A DNA stretch of 34,470 nucleotides from Pseudomonadota bacterium (GCA_021847605.1 JAJZQN010000039.1:1-34470); one strand, 5' to 3'; counted from the first letter of the stretch, positions 1 through 9,011 are shown. The notes: generated by a model from the letters alone, not told the origin. Made by a program: numbers and translations.

Positions 1-11
1 GCAAAAGCTCT

Positions 12-123
12 GATTATGCCGAACCGCCGCATGGCTGATCGGCGGAAAACCCCCGTTCTGAAAGGCCATGCGGCATAATCCGGCGCTCGGCATAATGGAC
101 CTTATGCCGATATCGGCATAAGG
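12..123. repeat. Cluster of five TTATGCCG/CGGCATAA motifs with palindromes
   Basis: The octamer TTATGCCG or its complement occurs at 14-21, 71-78, 88-95, 102-109 and 114-121. The last two form a perfect 24-bp palindrome at 100-123 (half-site CCTTATGCCGAT). The outer copies also form a hairpin-like pair: GATTATGCCG with GCCGCATGGC near 12-35 faces GCCATGCGG with CATAATC at 64-80. Such density suggests either an operator cluster for a dimeric repressor acting on a gene to the left of the window, or a small palindromic repeat element. I do not recognise the regulator. Confidence 0.6.
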
Positions 124-290
124 GGCATGTTACCGGCAAAGCGAAACGGTGCATCGATCGGCCACGCGCCGCCTTGCGCCACGCCCGCTGCATCTGCACG
201 TCCAGCGGAAAGGGGCAATTCTGCGGTCAACCCGAACGTCCCCGCCATCATCGCACCGCCACGCCCCAAAAAGCCCCGCCGCGTATCCAC
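102..290 (-). CDS. Short Tat-signal-like ORF, possible truncated exported protein
   Basis: This 62-codon ORF starts with GTG, six bases after GGAG (SD-like GGAGAAG). Residues 4-30 (RRGFLGRGG followed by a hydrophobic stretch ending in AGRADA) look like a twin-arginine signal peptide. The remaining roughly 30 residues read like the start of a mature exported protein. The stop codon lies inside the right half of the 24-bp palindrome, so the frame ends exactly in repeat DNA. It may be the N-terminal remnant of a longer enzyme interrupted by the repeat, a genuine tiny protein, or chance. I do not recognise the family. An AT-rich, promoter-like stretch with a small palindrome lies just upstream, which favours a real start. 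Confidence 0.3.
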   Translation of the reverse strand: MDTRRGFLGRGGAMMAGTFGLTAELPLSAGRADAAGVAQGGAWPIDAPFRFAGNMPLMPISA

Positions 291-307
291 CCGCTTCTCC
301 GTAATTG

Positions 308-320
308 TGATAACATATCA
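308..320. promoter_or_regulatory. Small operator-like palindrome TGATA-ACA-TATCA
   Basis: A 5-bp inverted repeat with a 3-bp spacer sits in an AT-rich island upstream of the short Tat-like ORF. On the minus strand the island contains TATGAT, a plausible -10 box. It would fit a repressor site over a promoter, but no regulator is identified. Confidence 0.3.
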
Positions 321-368
321 TAACGGAGAAGGCTGGCCGATCCACCAGTGTTTATATCAGGATCGGTG

Positions 369-1718
369 TCAGGGCGCGTCTGCTCCATTGGCGGCCGGGG
401 GCATGACCGGCGCGATCTTTACCTGTTCATAGCGATCCTTGCGTCGCACGCCCGACAGGCCGGTGGCCGATGGAGCAACCACCATCGGCGGGGCAGAGGG
501 GGAGGGCGCTGCGACATTCACCTGCCGCCGCATGCACTGGCTGGCGCTCGGGCGCGGCGTCTGGGTGCAGTTCCACAGATAGCGCTGCAATCCCGTGGCG
601 CTGTTGTGGATATAGGAAAAGCTCATCGCCTCCATCTGCGCCAATGTCAGCGGCACGGTCTTGGGCGCGCCACCCGCGCGCCATGCCATGATCCGACATA
701 CCGGCCGACCGGCGCAAAATGTTTTGGCAACCGCCGGCCAGCCATTCGCGCCGCCCTTCGCCGGCAACTCGACCATGAAGCTCCTGTCTTTCTCCATGGA
801 GATCAGCTTCACGCCGCCCACCGTCTTGCCCAGCATGTCCATGGCAATGGACCGCATCGGCTGTACCGCCATCTGTGCGGCATCGGAATCGACGATCTTG
901 GGCATGGTGCCATCCGCGCTCATCATCGCGCCGATCCGGTGCGCGGGCGACAAAGCGGCGATCTTCGCGATCAGCGGTTCGCCGGTATCGCGGCTCAGGC
1001 GAAAGGCAGGCGGCGTTCCCCACCATCCCCGCCATCGGAAGAACAGGTGCGTGCCGACCGCCGTGATCTTGTCCAGGCTGCCGCTCCAGTACGGGACGAC
1101 CCAGTCGGTATGATAATGGGTGGCATGGCCCACCGGCTTGAACACCTGACCATTGAGCGCCGCCATTGCGATAGCCCGCGCCCGGTCCCATGCGCCCGGC
1201 GAAGGCGTGCGCGCCAGCGCCCCGTCGCAGGTAAAGGTGAACTGGCATCCGGTCGCCCGTTCCTGCCCCTGAAACACCACGCCGCACACCGTCTTGGGGA
1301 AAGCGGGGTGCCGCACCCGGTTCAGCACGACCTGCGCCACGGCCTCCTCGCCCACGGCATCGTCGCCCGCCTCATAGATTTGCGCCGCCGCCAGACAGTC
1401 GGTCGCCCGCGCCAGATCGTCCGGCCCGCCGGTGAAGCGAAACGGTCGCGCTGCCGGATTGGGCAGGCGGGAAAAGGGGATGGCCGCGTTCAGCGCGCGC
1501 GCCTGATCGCTTTCCAGCGCATAGATTTTTACCGGCTCGACCGGCGGAGGCGGGGTGGCGGGGCGTCGCACCCGCGCAGCGGCGACCGGGGCGAAGCTGT
1601 GTCGCTCCACCCCCGGTCGCGCCCGTGTCTCCCACGCTGCAATCGCCATGGGCAGGCCGATGAAAAGGACCGCCCATAATGCGGCCATGGCCCATTGGGC
1701 CGGATCGATCCTCTTCAT
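369..1718 (-). CDS. Cell wall hydrolase, SleB/CwlJ type (Hydrolase_2)
   Basis: A 449-residue protein predicted to cleave peptidoglycan in the periplasm. Residues about 8-28 form one N-terminal hydrophobic segment (signal anchor or signal peptide), followed by a proline-rich linker near 54-63. The Hydrolase_2 domain spans about 104-232: the IYEA motif with Glu116 is in the position of the presumed catalytic acid, then VVLNRVRHPAFP, GCQFTFTCDG (158-167) and THYHTDWVVPYW (200-211). About 215 further residues follow, with several Cys (CAGRPVCR region and near the C terminus), whose role I cannot assign. The ATG lies 18 bp downstream of the cysK stop with no strong Shine-Dalgarno, so translation may depend on cysK. 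The family includes spore-cortex enzymes, but in non-sporulating alphaproteobacteria it is a general muralytic enzyme. Confidence 0.85.
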   Translation of the reverse strand: MKRIDPAQWAMAALWAVLFIGLPMAIAAWETRARPGVERHSFAPVAAARVRRPATPPPPVEPVKIYALESDQARALNAAIPFSRLPNPAARPFRFTGGPDDLARATDCLAAAQIYEAGDDAVGEEAVAQVVLNRVRHPAFPKTVCGVVFQGQERATGCQFTFTCDGALARTPSPGAWDRARAIAMAALNGQVFKPVGHATHYHTDWVVPYWSGSLDKITAVGTHLFFRWRGWWGTPPAFRLSRDTGEPLIAKIAALSPAHRIGAMMSADGTMPKIVDSDAAQMAVQPMRSIAMDMLGKTVGGVKLISMEKDRSFMVELPAKGGANGWPAVAKTFCAGRPVCRIMAWRAGGAPKTVPLTLAQMEAMSFSYIHNSATGLQRYLWNCTQTPRPSASQCMRRQVNVAAPSPSAPPMVVAPSATGLSGVRRKDRYEQVKIAPVMPPAANGADAP

Positions 1719-1736
1719 CGTCTGTTCGCCGCGACT

Positions 1737-2666
1737 TTATTCCGGCAGGAAATCGGGAACCGACAGATAACGCTCGCCGGTGTCATAGTTGAAGCCCAGC
1801 ACCCGGCTGCCCGCTGGCAGTTCCTTCAGCTTGCGGGCGATGGCGGCCAGCGTCGCGCCCGACGATATGCCCACCAGCATGCCTTCCTCGCGCGCGGCGC
1901 GGCGGGCATAATCCTTGGCCTCGGCCGGGTCGATCTGGATGACGCCGTCCAGCAGCTGCGTGTGCAGATTGGCCGGGATGAAGCCCGCGCCGATGCCCTG
2001 AATGGGGTGCGGCCCCGGCTGTCCGCCGCTGATGACCGGCGACAGGGTCGGTTCCACGGCATAGACCTTGATCGACGGCCATGCCTCCTTCAACACCTGC
2101 GCGACGCCGGTGATATGGCCGCCCGTGCCGACGCCGGTGATCAGCGCGTCGATCGGCGTATCGGCGAAGTCGGCCAATATCTCCTGCGCGGTGGTCCGCA
2201 CATGCACGTCGACATTGGCCGGATTTTCGAACTGCTGCGGCATCCAGCTATCCGGCGTCTGATCGATCAGCTCCAGCGCGCGTTCGATTGCGCCCTTCAT
2301 GCCCTTTTCGCGCGGGGTCAGGTCGAAGGACGCGCCATAGGCCAGCATCAGCCGCCGCCGCTCGATCGACATGCTTTCCGGCATGACGAGGATCAGCTTA
2401 TAGCCCTTGACCGCCGCCACCATGGCCAGCCCCACGCCGGTATTGCCCGACGTCGGTTCGATGATGGTACCGCCGGGCTTCAGCGCGCCGCTTTCCTCGG
2501 CCGCCTCTATCATGGCGAGGGCGATGCGATCCTTGATCGACCCGCCGGGGTTCGACCGTTCGGACTTGATCCATGCCTCGCTCCCCTGCGGGGCGTCAGT
2601 GAACAGGCTGTTGACGCGGATATGCGGCGTCTGCCCGATGGTTTGAAGAATATTGGCAACTTTCAT
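1737..2666 (-). CDS. cysK: Cysteine synthase A (O-acetylserine sulfhydrylase)
   Basis: A 309-residue PLP fold-type II enzyme that makes L-cysteine from O-acetylserine and sulfide in the cytoplasm. Visible hallmarks are the PLP lysine in GGSIKDR (Lys45), PTSGNTG (71-77) that binds the substrate carboxylate, the phosphate-binding loop [10 protein letters not shown] (178-187) and GISSGA near 267-271. The length is typical of CysK. It could in principle be CysM, but overall sequence and size favour CysK. Its ATG overlaps the stop of the upstream MFS gene by four bases (ATGA), indicating translational coupling. An operon of exporter, cysteine synthase and wall hydrolase is likely. Co-transcription with an exporter might link it to cysteine or thiol efflux, which is inference. 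Confidence 0.95.
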   Translation of the reverse strand: MKVANILQTIGQTPHIRVNSLFTDAPQGSEAWIKSERSNPGGSIKDRIALAMIEAAEESGALKPGGTIIEPTSGNTGVGLAMVAAVKGYKLILVMPESMSIERRRLMLAYGASFDLTPREKGMKGAIERALELIDQTPDSWMPQQFENPANVDVHVRTTAQEILADFADTPIDALITGVGTGGHITGVAQVLKEAWPSIKVYAVEPTLSPVISGGQPGPHPIQGIGAGFIPANLHTQLLDGVIQIDPAEAKDYARRAAREEGMLVGISSGATLAAIARKLKELPAGSRVLGFNYDTGERYLSVPDFLPE

Positions 2667-3967
2667 TGGGCCGTCTCCTGGCTATGGTCGGCCGCCCTTA
2701 TGTCGGGTGGGTCGAAGGTGCGTGCAAGGCGCAATTCGGGAAAGAGCCGCGCCCAGATCAGCGTGATGATGATGGCGCCGATGCCGCCGCCGATCACCGC
2801 TACCATCGGTCCGACCAGCGCGGTAAGGAAGCCGCTTTCCGCCTCGCCCAGTTCGTTGGACGCCGAAATGGTCAGCTGCGACACGCTCGACACGCGCCCG
2901 CGCATGGCGTCGGGCGTATGCAGCTGGATCAGCGACTGGCGGATGAACACCGACACCATGTCCGCCGAACCCAGCACGACCAGCGACACGATGGCCAGTT
3001 CGACGGCGATGTTCGCCGGTGCAAAGGGGGTCAGGCCGAATGCGATGGTGGACAGGCCGAATATGACCACCGCCACCAGCATCTTGTTACCCACATTGGT
3101 GCGGATCGGCCGGAACGAGAAGAAGAGGGCGGTCGCCCCCGCGCCGATGCCGGGTGCGGCGGCCAGATGGCCAAGACCCGCCGATCCGACATGCAACAGG
3201 TCGCGGGCATAGACCGGCAACAGCGCCGTCGCCCCGGCCAGCAGCACCGCGAACAGGTCCAGCGTGATCGTCGCCAGCACCAGCCGGTTGGTCCGCACAT
3301 AGCTGAGGCCATCGATCATCTGGCGGATCGGGTGGCGGGTGGTGTCGCGCGGCGGCTGTGGCACCTTGCCAATCATCATCATGCCGGTCAGCGCCACGGC
3401 ATAGAGCGCGGCGGCCAGCGCATAGGCGCCCCATGGCTGCGCGGCATAGGCATATCCGCCCACCGCCGGGCCGACGATGGTGCCCAGCTGCATCGCCACG
3501 CTCGACAGGGCGATGGCGGTCGGCAACGCCTCACGCGGGACCAGATTGGGCGCCAGCGCGCTATAGGCCGGGCCGTTGAACGCGCGCGAAATCCCGACGA
3601 TTACCGCAATGGTGAAGATGATGGGCAGGCTGACCCAGCCCTCATAGGTGGCAAAGGCCAGCAATGTCGCTGATATGGTCAGCAATGTCAGCGTCAGCCG
3701 GCTGATGATCCGCCGGTCATAATGGTCCGCCACCCATCCGGTGACGGGCGTCAGCAGGAACAGGGGCAGGAACTGCGCCAGCCCGATAAGGCCCAGCTGC
3801 GCGGCGGCCGCCGCCGTATCCATCGTCTCACGCGCGATATTATAGGCCTGCCACGCCAGCACGATCATCATCGCATATTGCGCCAGCACCGCGCAGACCC
3901 GCCCGATCAGATAGGCGCGAAAATCGCCATAATGGAGCGGATGGCGCGGCGGTGCAGGATCTTTCAT
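2663..3967 (-). CDS. MFS transporter (EntS-like, MFS_3 type)
   Basis: A 434-residue inner-membrane protein with about 10-12 hydrophobic segments spread over the whole length. The start [12 protein letters not shown] followed by [15 protein letters not shown] resembles the MFS_3 group, which contains enterobactin exporter EntS and many drug/metabolite exporters. The conserved loop between segments 2 and 3 reads [13 protein letters not shown], matching the GxxxDRxGRR-type motif of the superfamily. The substrate is not predictable from sequence. It is the first gene of the probable operon and overlaps cysK by four bases. The ATG at the 3' end of the listed interval gives the expected short cytoplasmic N terminus. 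Confidence 0.88.
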   Translation of the reverse strand: MKDPAPPRHPLHYGDFRAYLIGRVCAVLAQYAMMIVLAWQAYNIARETMDTAAAAAQLGLIGLAQFLPLFLLTPVTGWVADHYDRRIISRLTLTLLTISATLLAFATYEGWVSLPIIFTIAVIVGISRAFNGPAYSALAPNLVPREALPTAIALSSVAMQLGTIVGPAVGGYAYAAQPWGAYALAAALYAVALTGMMMIGKVPQPPRDTTRHPIRQMIDGLSYVRTNRLVLATITLDLFAVLLAGATALLPVYARDLLHVGSAGLGHLAAAPGIGAGATALFFSFRPIRTNVGNKMLVAVVIFGLSTIAFGLTPFAPANIAVELAIVSLVVLGSADMVSVFIRQSLIQLHTPDAMRGRVSSVSQLTISASNELGEAESGFLTALVGPMVAVIGGGIGAIIITLIWARLFPELRLARTFDPPDIRAADHSQETAQ

Positions 3968-4341
3968 GCCAACGGCTTTAGCCGCGCGGCAGGGCGATAG
4001 GCAATCGGCGCGACAGACTATTGTTGCGCTTCCTCACGCAGCTTTTCTTTACACATCCCAAAGCCCGGCTCGTGGGCGTACGAGGATTTCTTCTTGAACG
4101 GCATGTGGCAGCTTTGGGTGGGTTTAAGACGCTCAAATTATGTCATGCTGAACTTGTTTCAGCATCCATCCAACGGCCCAATCCATTGCTCAATCTGGAT
4201 AAATGGATCCTGAAACAAGTTCAGGATGACGTCCCTCCCAAGGGCAACAATTGGTCGAAACCGGCAGGCTGCTTTCCATAGCTGAGGCTTCACGGCGCCC
4301 CTATGCCGGACTGGCGCTACTCGGGACGCGCTGCCTGATAA
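3968..4341. other. Gene-free region between two minus-strand operons
   Basis: I find no convincing coding sequence in these 374 bases. The region should hold the promoter of the MFS-cysK operon and the end of the SIMPL transcription unit. Its only clear structure is the inverted-repeat element at 4142-4230. The plus-strand reading frame across it is a translation of the repeat, a common artefact. Confidence 0.6.
4142..4230. repeat. Nested intergenic inverted repeat, sphingomonad type
   Basis: Two 27-bp arms (4142-4168 and 4204-4230) match at 25 of 27 positions in inverted orientation around a 35-bp centre. Each arm is itself a hairpin: ATGCTGAA-CTTGT-TTCAGCAT on the left and ATCCTGAA-ACAAG-TTCAGGAT on the right. 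The sequence resembles dispersed repeats that I associate with sphingomonad intergenic regions. It may form a cruciform or act as an RNA hairpin at the end of the MFS or SIMPL transcripts. Confidence 0.8.
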
Positions 4342-5100
4342 TCAGGGCTGAATCGCGTAGACCACCTGCACGCGCACCTGTGTTTCGATCGCGCGGGGCT
4401 TCAGCCCGATCGCAACCGGCGGTGGTGGAGGCGGCGGCGGGGGCGGCGCGCTGACCCGCTGCGCTGTCGTGACGATCTCGTCATAGGGGCCGGGACCGTT
4501 GAAGCTGAGGTTGGAAACGCTAAGGACGCTGCCAAGCCTGACGCCGGAGGCTTTCGCGATGGCCTCCGCCTGTGCCTTCGCCTCGGCCAGTGCTTGCGCG
4601 ATCCCGCGGCGTCGCACTTCCGTATCTTCGGCCAGGAAGAAACGGTCGACGCGCGGATTGGTCGCGCCGAGGCGGCCAGCGAGCGACACCATGGTTCCGG
4701 CCTCATCCGCGGCGGCGGTGCGAACCTCTACCTGAAGGTCGGCGGTATAGCCGATGATCGCGCATTCGCCCGTCGACAGGCGCGGATTGCCATATCCATT
4801 ACGGTTGCAGTCACGCCCCCGCACCTCGGCGATTCCCACTTGCGCGGCCCGTATGTCGGGCCGGGCGGCAATGCCCTCCAGCCCTTTTTCGATCGCTTCC
4901 CGTTTCGCCACCATGTCGCGTACGGCCTCGTCGCTGGTCGTGCCCTCGCCATGAACGGAAAAGCTGACGACGGCACGGTCGGGCGGGCTTGGGATCGTCG
5001 CGGCACTGGTGACGACGATCCGGGGGCGTGGTTCCTCGCCGGACTGCGCCATCGCGGCGCACGGCACAAGGATCGGGAGAAGGGCAGCAAAGCGGCGCAT
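4342..5100 (-). CDS. Periplasmic SIMPL domain (DUF541) protein
   Basis: A 252-residue exported protein. Residues 1-19 form a classical signal peptide ending AMAQ. The SIMPL domain follows from about residue 27: PRIVVTSAATIPSPPDRAVVSF is the characteristic first strand, then paired helices (EAVRDMVAKREAIEKGLEGI) and ARRRGIAQALAEAKAQAEAIAKASGV-like text near 165-190. A run of ten prolines (about 217-226) precedes the last strand, an unusual insertion inside the domain end. SIMPL proteins are periplasmic or outer-membrane-associated, linked in other bacteria to stress resistance, but the biochemical role is unknown. It stands alone between a repeat and a small secreted-protein gene. Confidence 0.85.
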   Translation of the reverse strand: MRRFAALLPILVPCAAMAQSGEEPRPRIVVTSAATIPSPPDRAVVSFSVHGEGTTSDEAVRDMVAKREAIEKGLEGIAARPDIRAAQVGIAEVRGRDCNRNGYGNPRLSTGECAIIGYTADLQVEVRTAAADEAGTMVSLAGRLGATNPRVDRFFLAEDTEVRRRGIAQALAEAKAQAEAIAKASGVRLGSVLSVSNLSFNGPGPYDEIVTTAQRVSAPPPPPPPPPPVAIGLKPRAIETQVRVQVVYAIQP

Positions 5101-5207
5101 GGGAATCTCCGATGTTGGAGCCGTCAGCCTAAAGGACGGCGCATCCGGCGCAAGCTATCGCGGGATTGCGGCGCGGCAATGACGGGATCGATTGTCGGGT
5201 GTCGCGG

Positions 5208-5564
5208 CTATTTCCGCAGCATCAACCCGCTGACCAATCCGTTGCGCACGGAACAGACGAACGGAATTTCGCTGTCTGCTGCCGTGATCAGCCCTTCGAC
5301 TTCCCAGCCGGTCGACATGGTGCTGGCATGGGCAGGGCCGGTCAGTTTTGCGGCGGGACCGGCCTGATACAACGCCTTTTCGCTACATGCGTCGGCTGCT
5401 TCCTGCGCGCTGGCGATCGATCCATGATCATTGGGCAGATAGGGTTTGCGCCGCGCGTCGCGATAAGCCTGTCGCGCATAATAGTCGTCGACGATAATCA
5501 CCTGCGCATGGATGGGCGTTGCCGCCGCCAGCGTCGCAAACGCCCATAAGAGCTTCATAGTCAT
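5208..5564 (-). CDS. Small secreted protein of unknown function
   Basis: A 118-residue ORF with an N-terminal signal peptide (KLLWAFATLAAATPIHAQ). The mature part is about 98 residues, with two cysteines (DACSEKAL and FVCSVRNG) that could form a disulfide in the periplasm. I do not recognise the domain. The start could be the first Met or the third residue, which is also Met. It lies between the SIMPL gene and a 149-bp palindromic element, in the same orientation as its neighbours. Confidence 0.7.
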   Translation of the reverse strand: MTMKLLWAFATLAAATPIHAQVIIVDDYYARQAYRDARRKPYLPNDHGSIASAQEAADACSEKALYQAGPAAKLTGPAHASTMSTGWEVEGLITAADSEIPFVCSVRNGLVSGLMLRK

Positions 5565-5591
5565 GCCGCCATCTCCCTGTTGAGGACGATC

Positions 5592-5740
5592 CTAGGGCCG
5601 ATCGACATTCAGGAGATGGCGTGACGAAAATGGTGGCTTTTCGTGATCCGGAACGCAGCGCACTTAAAGTGCGTGAGTACCGGAAGCGCGAAAAGCTGCC
5701 ATTTGCAGGCCGCCAGAACTGAATGTCGATTTGGTCCTAG
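5592..5740. repeat. 149-bp near-symmetric palindromic element (MITE-like)
   Basis: The whole element folds on itself about base 5666. Outer arms CTAGGGCCGATCGACATTCAG (5592-5612) and the complement of 5719-5740 share CTAGG and ATCGACATTCAG. Middle arms 5627-5645 and 5687-5705 share AATGG-nn-GCTTTTCG. The core is CGCACTT-A-AAGTGCG (5659-5673). All pairs are centred on the same base, so it is a single long cruciform. It begins directly after the stop codon of the HerA-like gene and may also terminate transcription. Confidence 0.8.
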
Positions 5741-5741
5741 C

Positions 5742-7373
5742 TTATTTGAACAGGCTGCCCAATATCCCGCGCACCAGCTTGCCCGCGATTCCACCCGAAG
5801 ACGATTTGCGGCTCGACCCGCCGAACACCGCCTTGCCCAGTTCGTTGGCGACCTGCCGCCCGACCGACGATCCTGCCGCGCGCGTCGCGGATTGCAGCGC
5901 CTTGTCGAACGCGCTGGGCTTGGCGGCTTCTTTCGCCGCCGCCGCATCGCGCCGCGCCTGCTCCTTCAATTCCGCCTCGCGTTGCTTGGCCTCTATCTTG
6001 GCCTGCGCCGCAGCGGCCTTGTCCGCCTCTGCCTGCGCCTTGGATGCCTGCGCCGCAGCAGCCGCAGCCTGACCGCGCGCCGCCAATATTTCCTCCGCCG
6101 ACTCCCGGTTGACGGCGGTGTCATATTTGCCGGCGCAGGGCGAGATCGACTGGATGATCGCCCGTTCCTTCGCATCGACCGGCCCCAGTCTTGAACGGGG
6201 CGGGGCGATCAGCGTGCGTTGCACGATGCCGGGTGATCCATCCTCCTGCAACAGCGATACCAGCGCCTCGCCGACCTTCAGTTCGGTGATTGCCGTCTCG
6301 ACATTCAGGTCGGGATTGATGCGGAACGTCTCTGCCGCCGCCTTGATCGCCCGCTGGTTGCGCGGCGTGAAGGCGCGCAGCGCATGCTGTACCCGGTTGC
6401 CAAGCTGCCCGGCCACCGCTTCGGGAATGTCGATCGGGTTTTGCGTCACGAAATAGACGCCCACGCCCTTGGACCGGATCAGGCGCACCACCTGCTCGAT
6501 CTTGTCGGTCAGCGCCTTGGGCGCGTCGTCGAACAGCAGATGCGCCTCGTCAAAGAAGAAGACCAGCACCGGCTTGTCCGGGTCGCCCACTTCCGGCAGC
6601 GTTTCGAACAGTTCAGACAGCAGCCACAACAGGAAGGTCGCATAGAGTTTGGGCGACTGCATCAGCTTGTCGGCCGCCAGCACATTCACATAGCCGCGAC
6701 CCTTTTCATCGACTTTCAGCATGTCGTGAATGTCGAGCGCCGGTTCGCCAAAGAAATGGTCGCCACCCTGACTTTCCAGCTGAAGCAGTTGCCGCTGGAT
6801 CGCGCCGACGCTCGCCTTGGTCACATTGCCGAACCGGGCCGACAGCGTATCGGCATTTTCCGCGCAATGGGCCAGCATCGCCTGCAAATCGCCGAGGTCG
6901 AGCAGCAGCAGACCTTCCTCATCGGCATATTTGAACGCGATCGACAGCACGCCTTCCTGCGTTTCGTTAAGGCCCATCAGGCGGGCGAGCAGCAGCGGTC
7001 CCATTTCGCTGACGGTGGTGCGGATGGGGTGGCCCTGCTCCCCGAACAGGTCCCAGAATATCGCCGGATTATCGGCATAGGCATAATCGGTGATGCCGAC
7101 TTCGGCGGCCCGCGACACCAGCTTGTCGGCATTTTTGGCGGTCGGCGAACCGGCCATCGATATGCCGGCCAGATCACCCTTCACGTCGGCGAGGAAGACG
7201 GGAACGCCGCGCGCGGAAAAGCTCTCGGCAATGCCCTGCAACGTCACCGTCTTGCCGGTGCCAGTGGCCCCCGCGATCATGCCGTGCCGGTTCGCCCGGC
7301 GCAGGTTCAGCGTCTGGGCAACGCCGCCGTCCTTTTCCGGCGCGCCAAGGCCGATGAAAATTCCCTCGCTCAT
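5742..7373 (-). CDS. HerA-like helicase/ATPase domain protein (DUF853, YjgR type)
   Basis: A 543-residue P-loop ATPase of the HerA/FtsK superclass. The Walker A motif GATGTGKT is at 35-42 and the Walker B segment [13 protein letters not shown] at about 269-281, followed by a conserved stretch [16 protein letters not shown] that fits the sensor region. After the ATPase core (to about residue 410) an alanine-, lysine- and glutamate-rich stretch (about 425-490) is probably a coiled coil. The C terminus is glycine/serine-rich and ends in a hydrophobic segment. E. coli YjgR is the usual comparison, and its function is not established. There is no NurA-like nuclease beside it. The ATG gives the normal N terminus just before Walker A. 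A strong hairpin separates it from degP upstream. Confidence 0.85.
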   Translation of the reverse strand: MSEGIFIGLGAPEKDGGVAQTLNLRRANRHGMIAGATGTGKTVTLQGIAESFSARGVPVFLADVKGDLAGISMAGSPTAKNADKLVSRAAEVGITDYAYADNPAIFWDLFGEQGHPIRTTVSEMGPLLLARLMGLNETQEGVLSIAFKYADEEGLLLLDLGDLQAMLAHCAENADTLSARFGNVTKASVGAIQRQLLQLESQGGDHFFGEPALDIHDMLKVDEKGRGYVNVLAADKLMQSPKLYATFLLWLLSELFETLPEVGDPDKPVLVFFFDEAHLLFDDAPKALTDKIEQVVRLIRSKGVGVYFVTQNPIDIPEAVAGQLGNRVQHALRAFTPRNQRAIKAAAETFRINPDLNVETAITELKVGEALVSLLQEDGSPGIVQRTLIAPPRSRLGPVDAKERAIIQSISPCAGKYDTAVNRESAEEILAARGQAAAAAAQASKAQAEADKAAAAQAKIEAKQREAELKEQARRDAAAAKEAAKPSAFDKALQSATRAAGSSVGRQVANELGKAVFGGSSRKSSSGGIAGKLVRGILGSLFK

Positions 7374-7411
7374 CCGATCATTCTCCCCGCGCTCATCCGG
7401 TGAAATGGGTC

Positions 7412-7479
7412 GGGCCGCGCCCGCCGGATCATCACGCCCCTGTGTAACGGGGGGAGCAATGATCCGGCAAGCGCGGCCC
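7412..7479. repeat. Large intergenic hairpin between degP and the HerA-like gene
   Basis: The arms GGGCCGCGC-nn-GCCGGATCAT (7412-7432) and ATGATCCGGC-nn-GCGCGGCCC (7459-7479) are complementary except for short internal bulges. The stem closes with CCCC against GGGG around the loop TGTGTAAC. It lies about 30 bases past the degP stop on the transcribed strand. There is no T tract, so it is more likely an mRNA-stabilising or factor-dependent 3' end, or a dispersed palindrome, than an intrinsic terminator. Confidence 0.65.
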
Positions 7480-7505
7480 GCATATTCTGGCCTGTTATGT
7501 CGCGC

Positions 7506-9011
7506 TTATTTGTCGCGCAGGCGCACCGGCAGGAAGATCGGCGACTGGCCGCGACGCAGGATTTGAAGCAGGATGGCGTTGCGCCCTTGAGCCGACACGG
7601 CCTTGACTTGTGCATCCAGTTCCGCCTGGCTCGTGACCGGACGGTTGTTGGCGCTCAGAATCACGTCGCCACGGCGCAGACCCTTGGTGCCTGCATCGGT
7701 CGAACCGTCGACACCCGTGATGACGATGCCGCGTGTTTCCGGAGCGACGCCCAACTGGCGGGTGATGCTGGGCGTCAGCGGGATGGCCGAAATACCCAGA
7801 GACTGTTCGGTCGCCTTGCCCGGATTCTGCTGCTGCTGGCTGAAATCATCATCGCCGTCGGTCTGCGCGAAATTGTTCAGCTCTTCTTCGGAAGGACGTT
7901 CGCCGACGATCGCCGTCACGGTCATGCGCTGACCATTGCGCAGCAGGACGATCGGCACCTTCGCGCCGATTTGCTGGTTGGCGACGATGGACGACAGATT
8001 CTGGTCGGGGTTCACTTCCTGACCGGCTACGCTGACGATCACGTCGCCTGCCTTGATGCCGGCCTTTTCCGCGCCCTTACCCGGTTCGACGCCCTGAATG
8101 AATTCGCCGCTGTTCTTCGCCAGACCCAGCGAATCGGCCAGGTCTTCGCTCAGCGGGCTGATCTGCACGCCCAGATAGCCGCGCTTGATCGACTGCCCCT
8201 TGCGCAGGGTTTCGACGATCGGTGCGGCCTGTTCCGACGGAATGGCGAAACCGATGCCCACATTGCCGCCCGATGGCGACAATATCTGGCTGTTGATGCC
8301 GATGACGTTGCCGCGCATGTCGAACATCGGGCCACCCGAATTGCCCTGATTGATCGACGCATCGGTCTGGATGAACTTGTCATAGGCCGCACCCGTGCTG
8401 CGATGCACGGCGGAGATGATGCCCGCCGTCACGGTGCCGGACAGGGCGAAGGGGTTGCCGATGGCGACGACCCAGTCGCCCACGCGCGCCTTGCTGCTGT
8501 CACCGAACTTGACGAAGGGCAGGGGCTTCTTCGCCTCAATCTTCAGCACGGCAATGTCGGTCGCGGCGTCGCGCCCGACCAGCTTGGCGGCATATTCTTC
8601 CTTGTTGGTCATCGTGACCGTGATCGAATCGACGCTGGCGCCTTCCGCGCCGGCCGACACCACATGGTTGTTGGTCACGATATAGCCGTCGGCCGAGATG
8701 ATGAAGCCCGAACCCAGCGACTGGGCCTGTCGCGTCTGCGGCTGGCCACCGCCGCCCTGCCCGAACAGGTCGCCAAAGGGCGTGCCGGCGAACGGGTTCT
8801 GCACCTGCACGCGCTGTTTGGTGGAAATATTCACGACCGCGGGTTGCAGCTTTTCGACCATGTCGGCCAGGCTGGCGGGCGCGCCGGTGGGGGCTGCGGC
8901 CTGCAACCCTTCATTCTGCGCGACCTGCGCGCCGACATTGGATGCGGAGGTGACGGCAATGGCGGTGCCGCCCAACAGCAGGGCGCCGGTGATGGCATAA
9001 GCGTAACGCAC
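7506..9011 (-). CDS. degP: Do-family periplasmic serine protease DegP/HtrA
   Basis: A 501-residue periplasmic protease and chaperone for misfolded envelope proteins. Residues 1-29 form a signal peptide. The trypsin-like domain holds the triad His116 (VTNNHVV), Asp152 (ATDIAVLKI) and Ser225 (GNSGGP). Two PDZ domains follow, beginning near residues 265 (LGVQISPL) and 385. It could equally be called DegQ or MucD-like. The start is GTG, as no in-frame ATG precedes the signal peptide, and AGAGGA about ten bases upstream serves as ribosome site. It follows hflK-hflC in the same direction, grouping three membrane and envelope protein-quality genes. An ECF-sigma-like promoter candidate lies upstream. 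Confidence 0.95.
   Translation of the reverse strand: MRYAYAITGALLLGGTAIAVTSASNVGAQVAQNEGLQAAAPTGAPASLADMVEKLQPAVVNISTKQRVQVQNPFAGTPFGDLFGQGGGGQPQTRQAQSLGSGFIISADGYIVTNNHVVSAGAEGASVDSITVTMTNKEEYAAKLVGRDAATDIAVLKIEAKKPLPFVKFGDSSKARVGDWVVAIGNPFALSGTVTAGIISAVHRSTGAAYDKFIQTDASINQGNSGGPMFDMRGNVIGINSQILSPSGGNVGIGFAIPSEQAAPIVETLRKGQSIKRGYLGVQISPLSEDLADSLGLAKNSGEFIQGVEPGKGAEKAGIKAGDVIVSVAGQEVNPDQNLSSIVANQQIGAKVPIVLLRNGQRMTVTAIVGERPSEEELNNFAQTDGDDDFSQQQQNPGKATEQSLGISAIPLTPSITRQLGVAPETRGIVITGVDGSTDAGTKGLRRGDVILSANNRPVTSQAELDAQVKAVSAQGRNAILLQILRRGQSPIFLPVRLRDK

Noticed and set aside
348..1679. Long open frame on the plus strand opposite the wall hydrolase
   Set aside because: The minus-strand frame has clear Hydrolase_2 motifs. 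The plus frame has Arg/His-rich text typical of antisense frames in GC-rich DNA.
4021..4281. 86-codon plus-strand frame
   Set aside because: It translates the intergenic inverted repeat (CHAELVSAS and WILKQVQDD text), a frequent artefact of such repeats.
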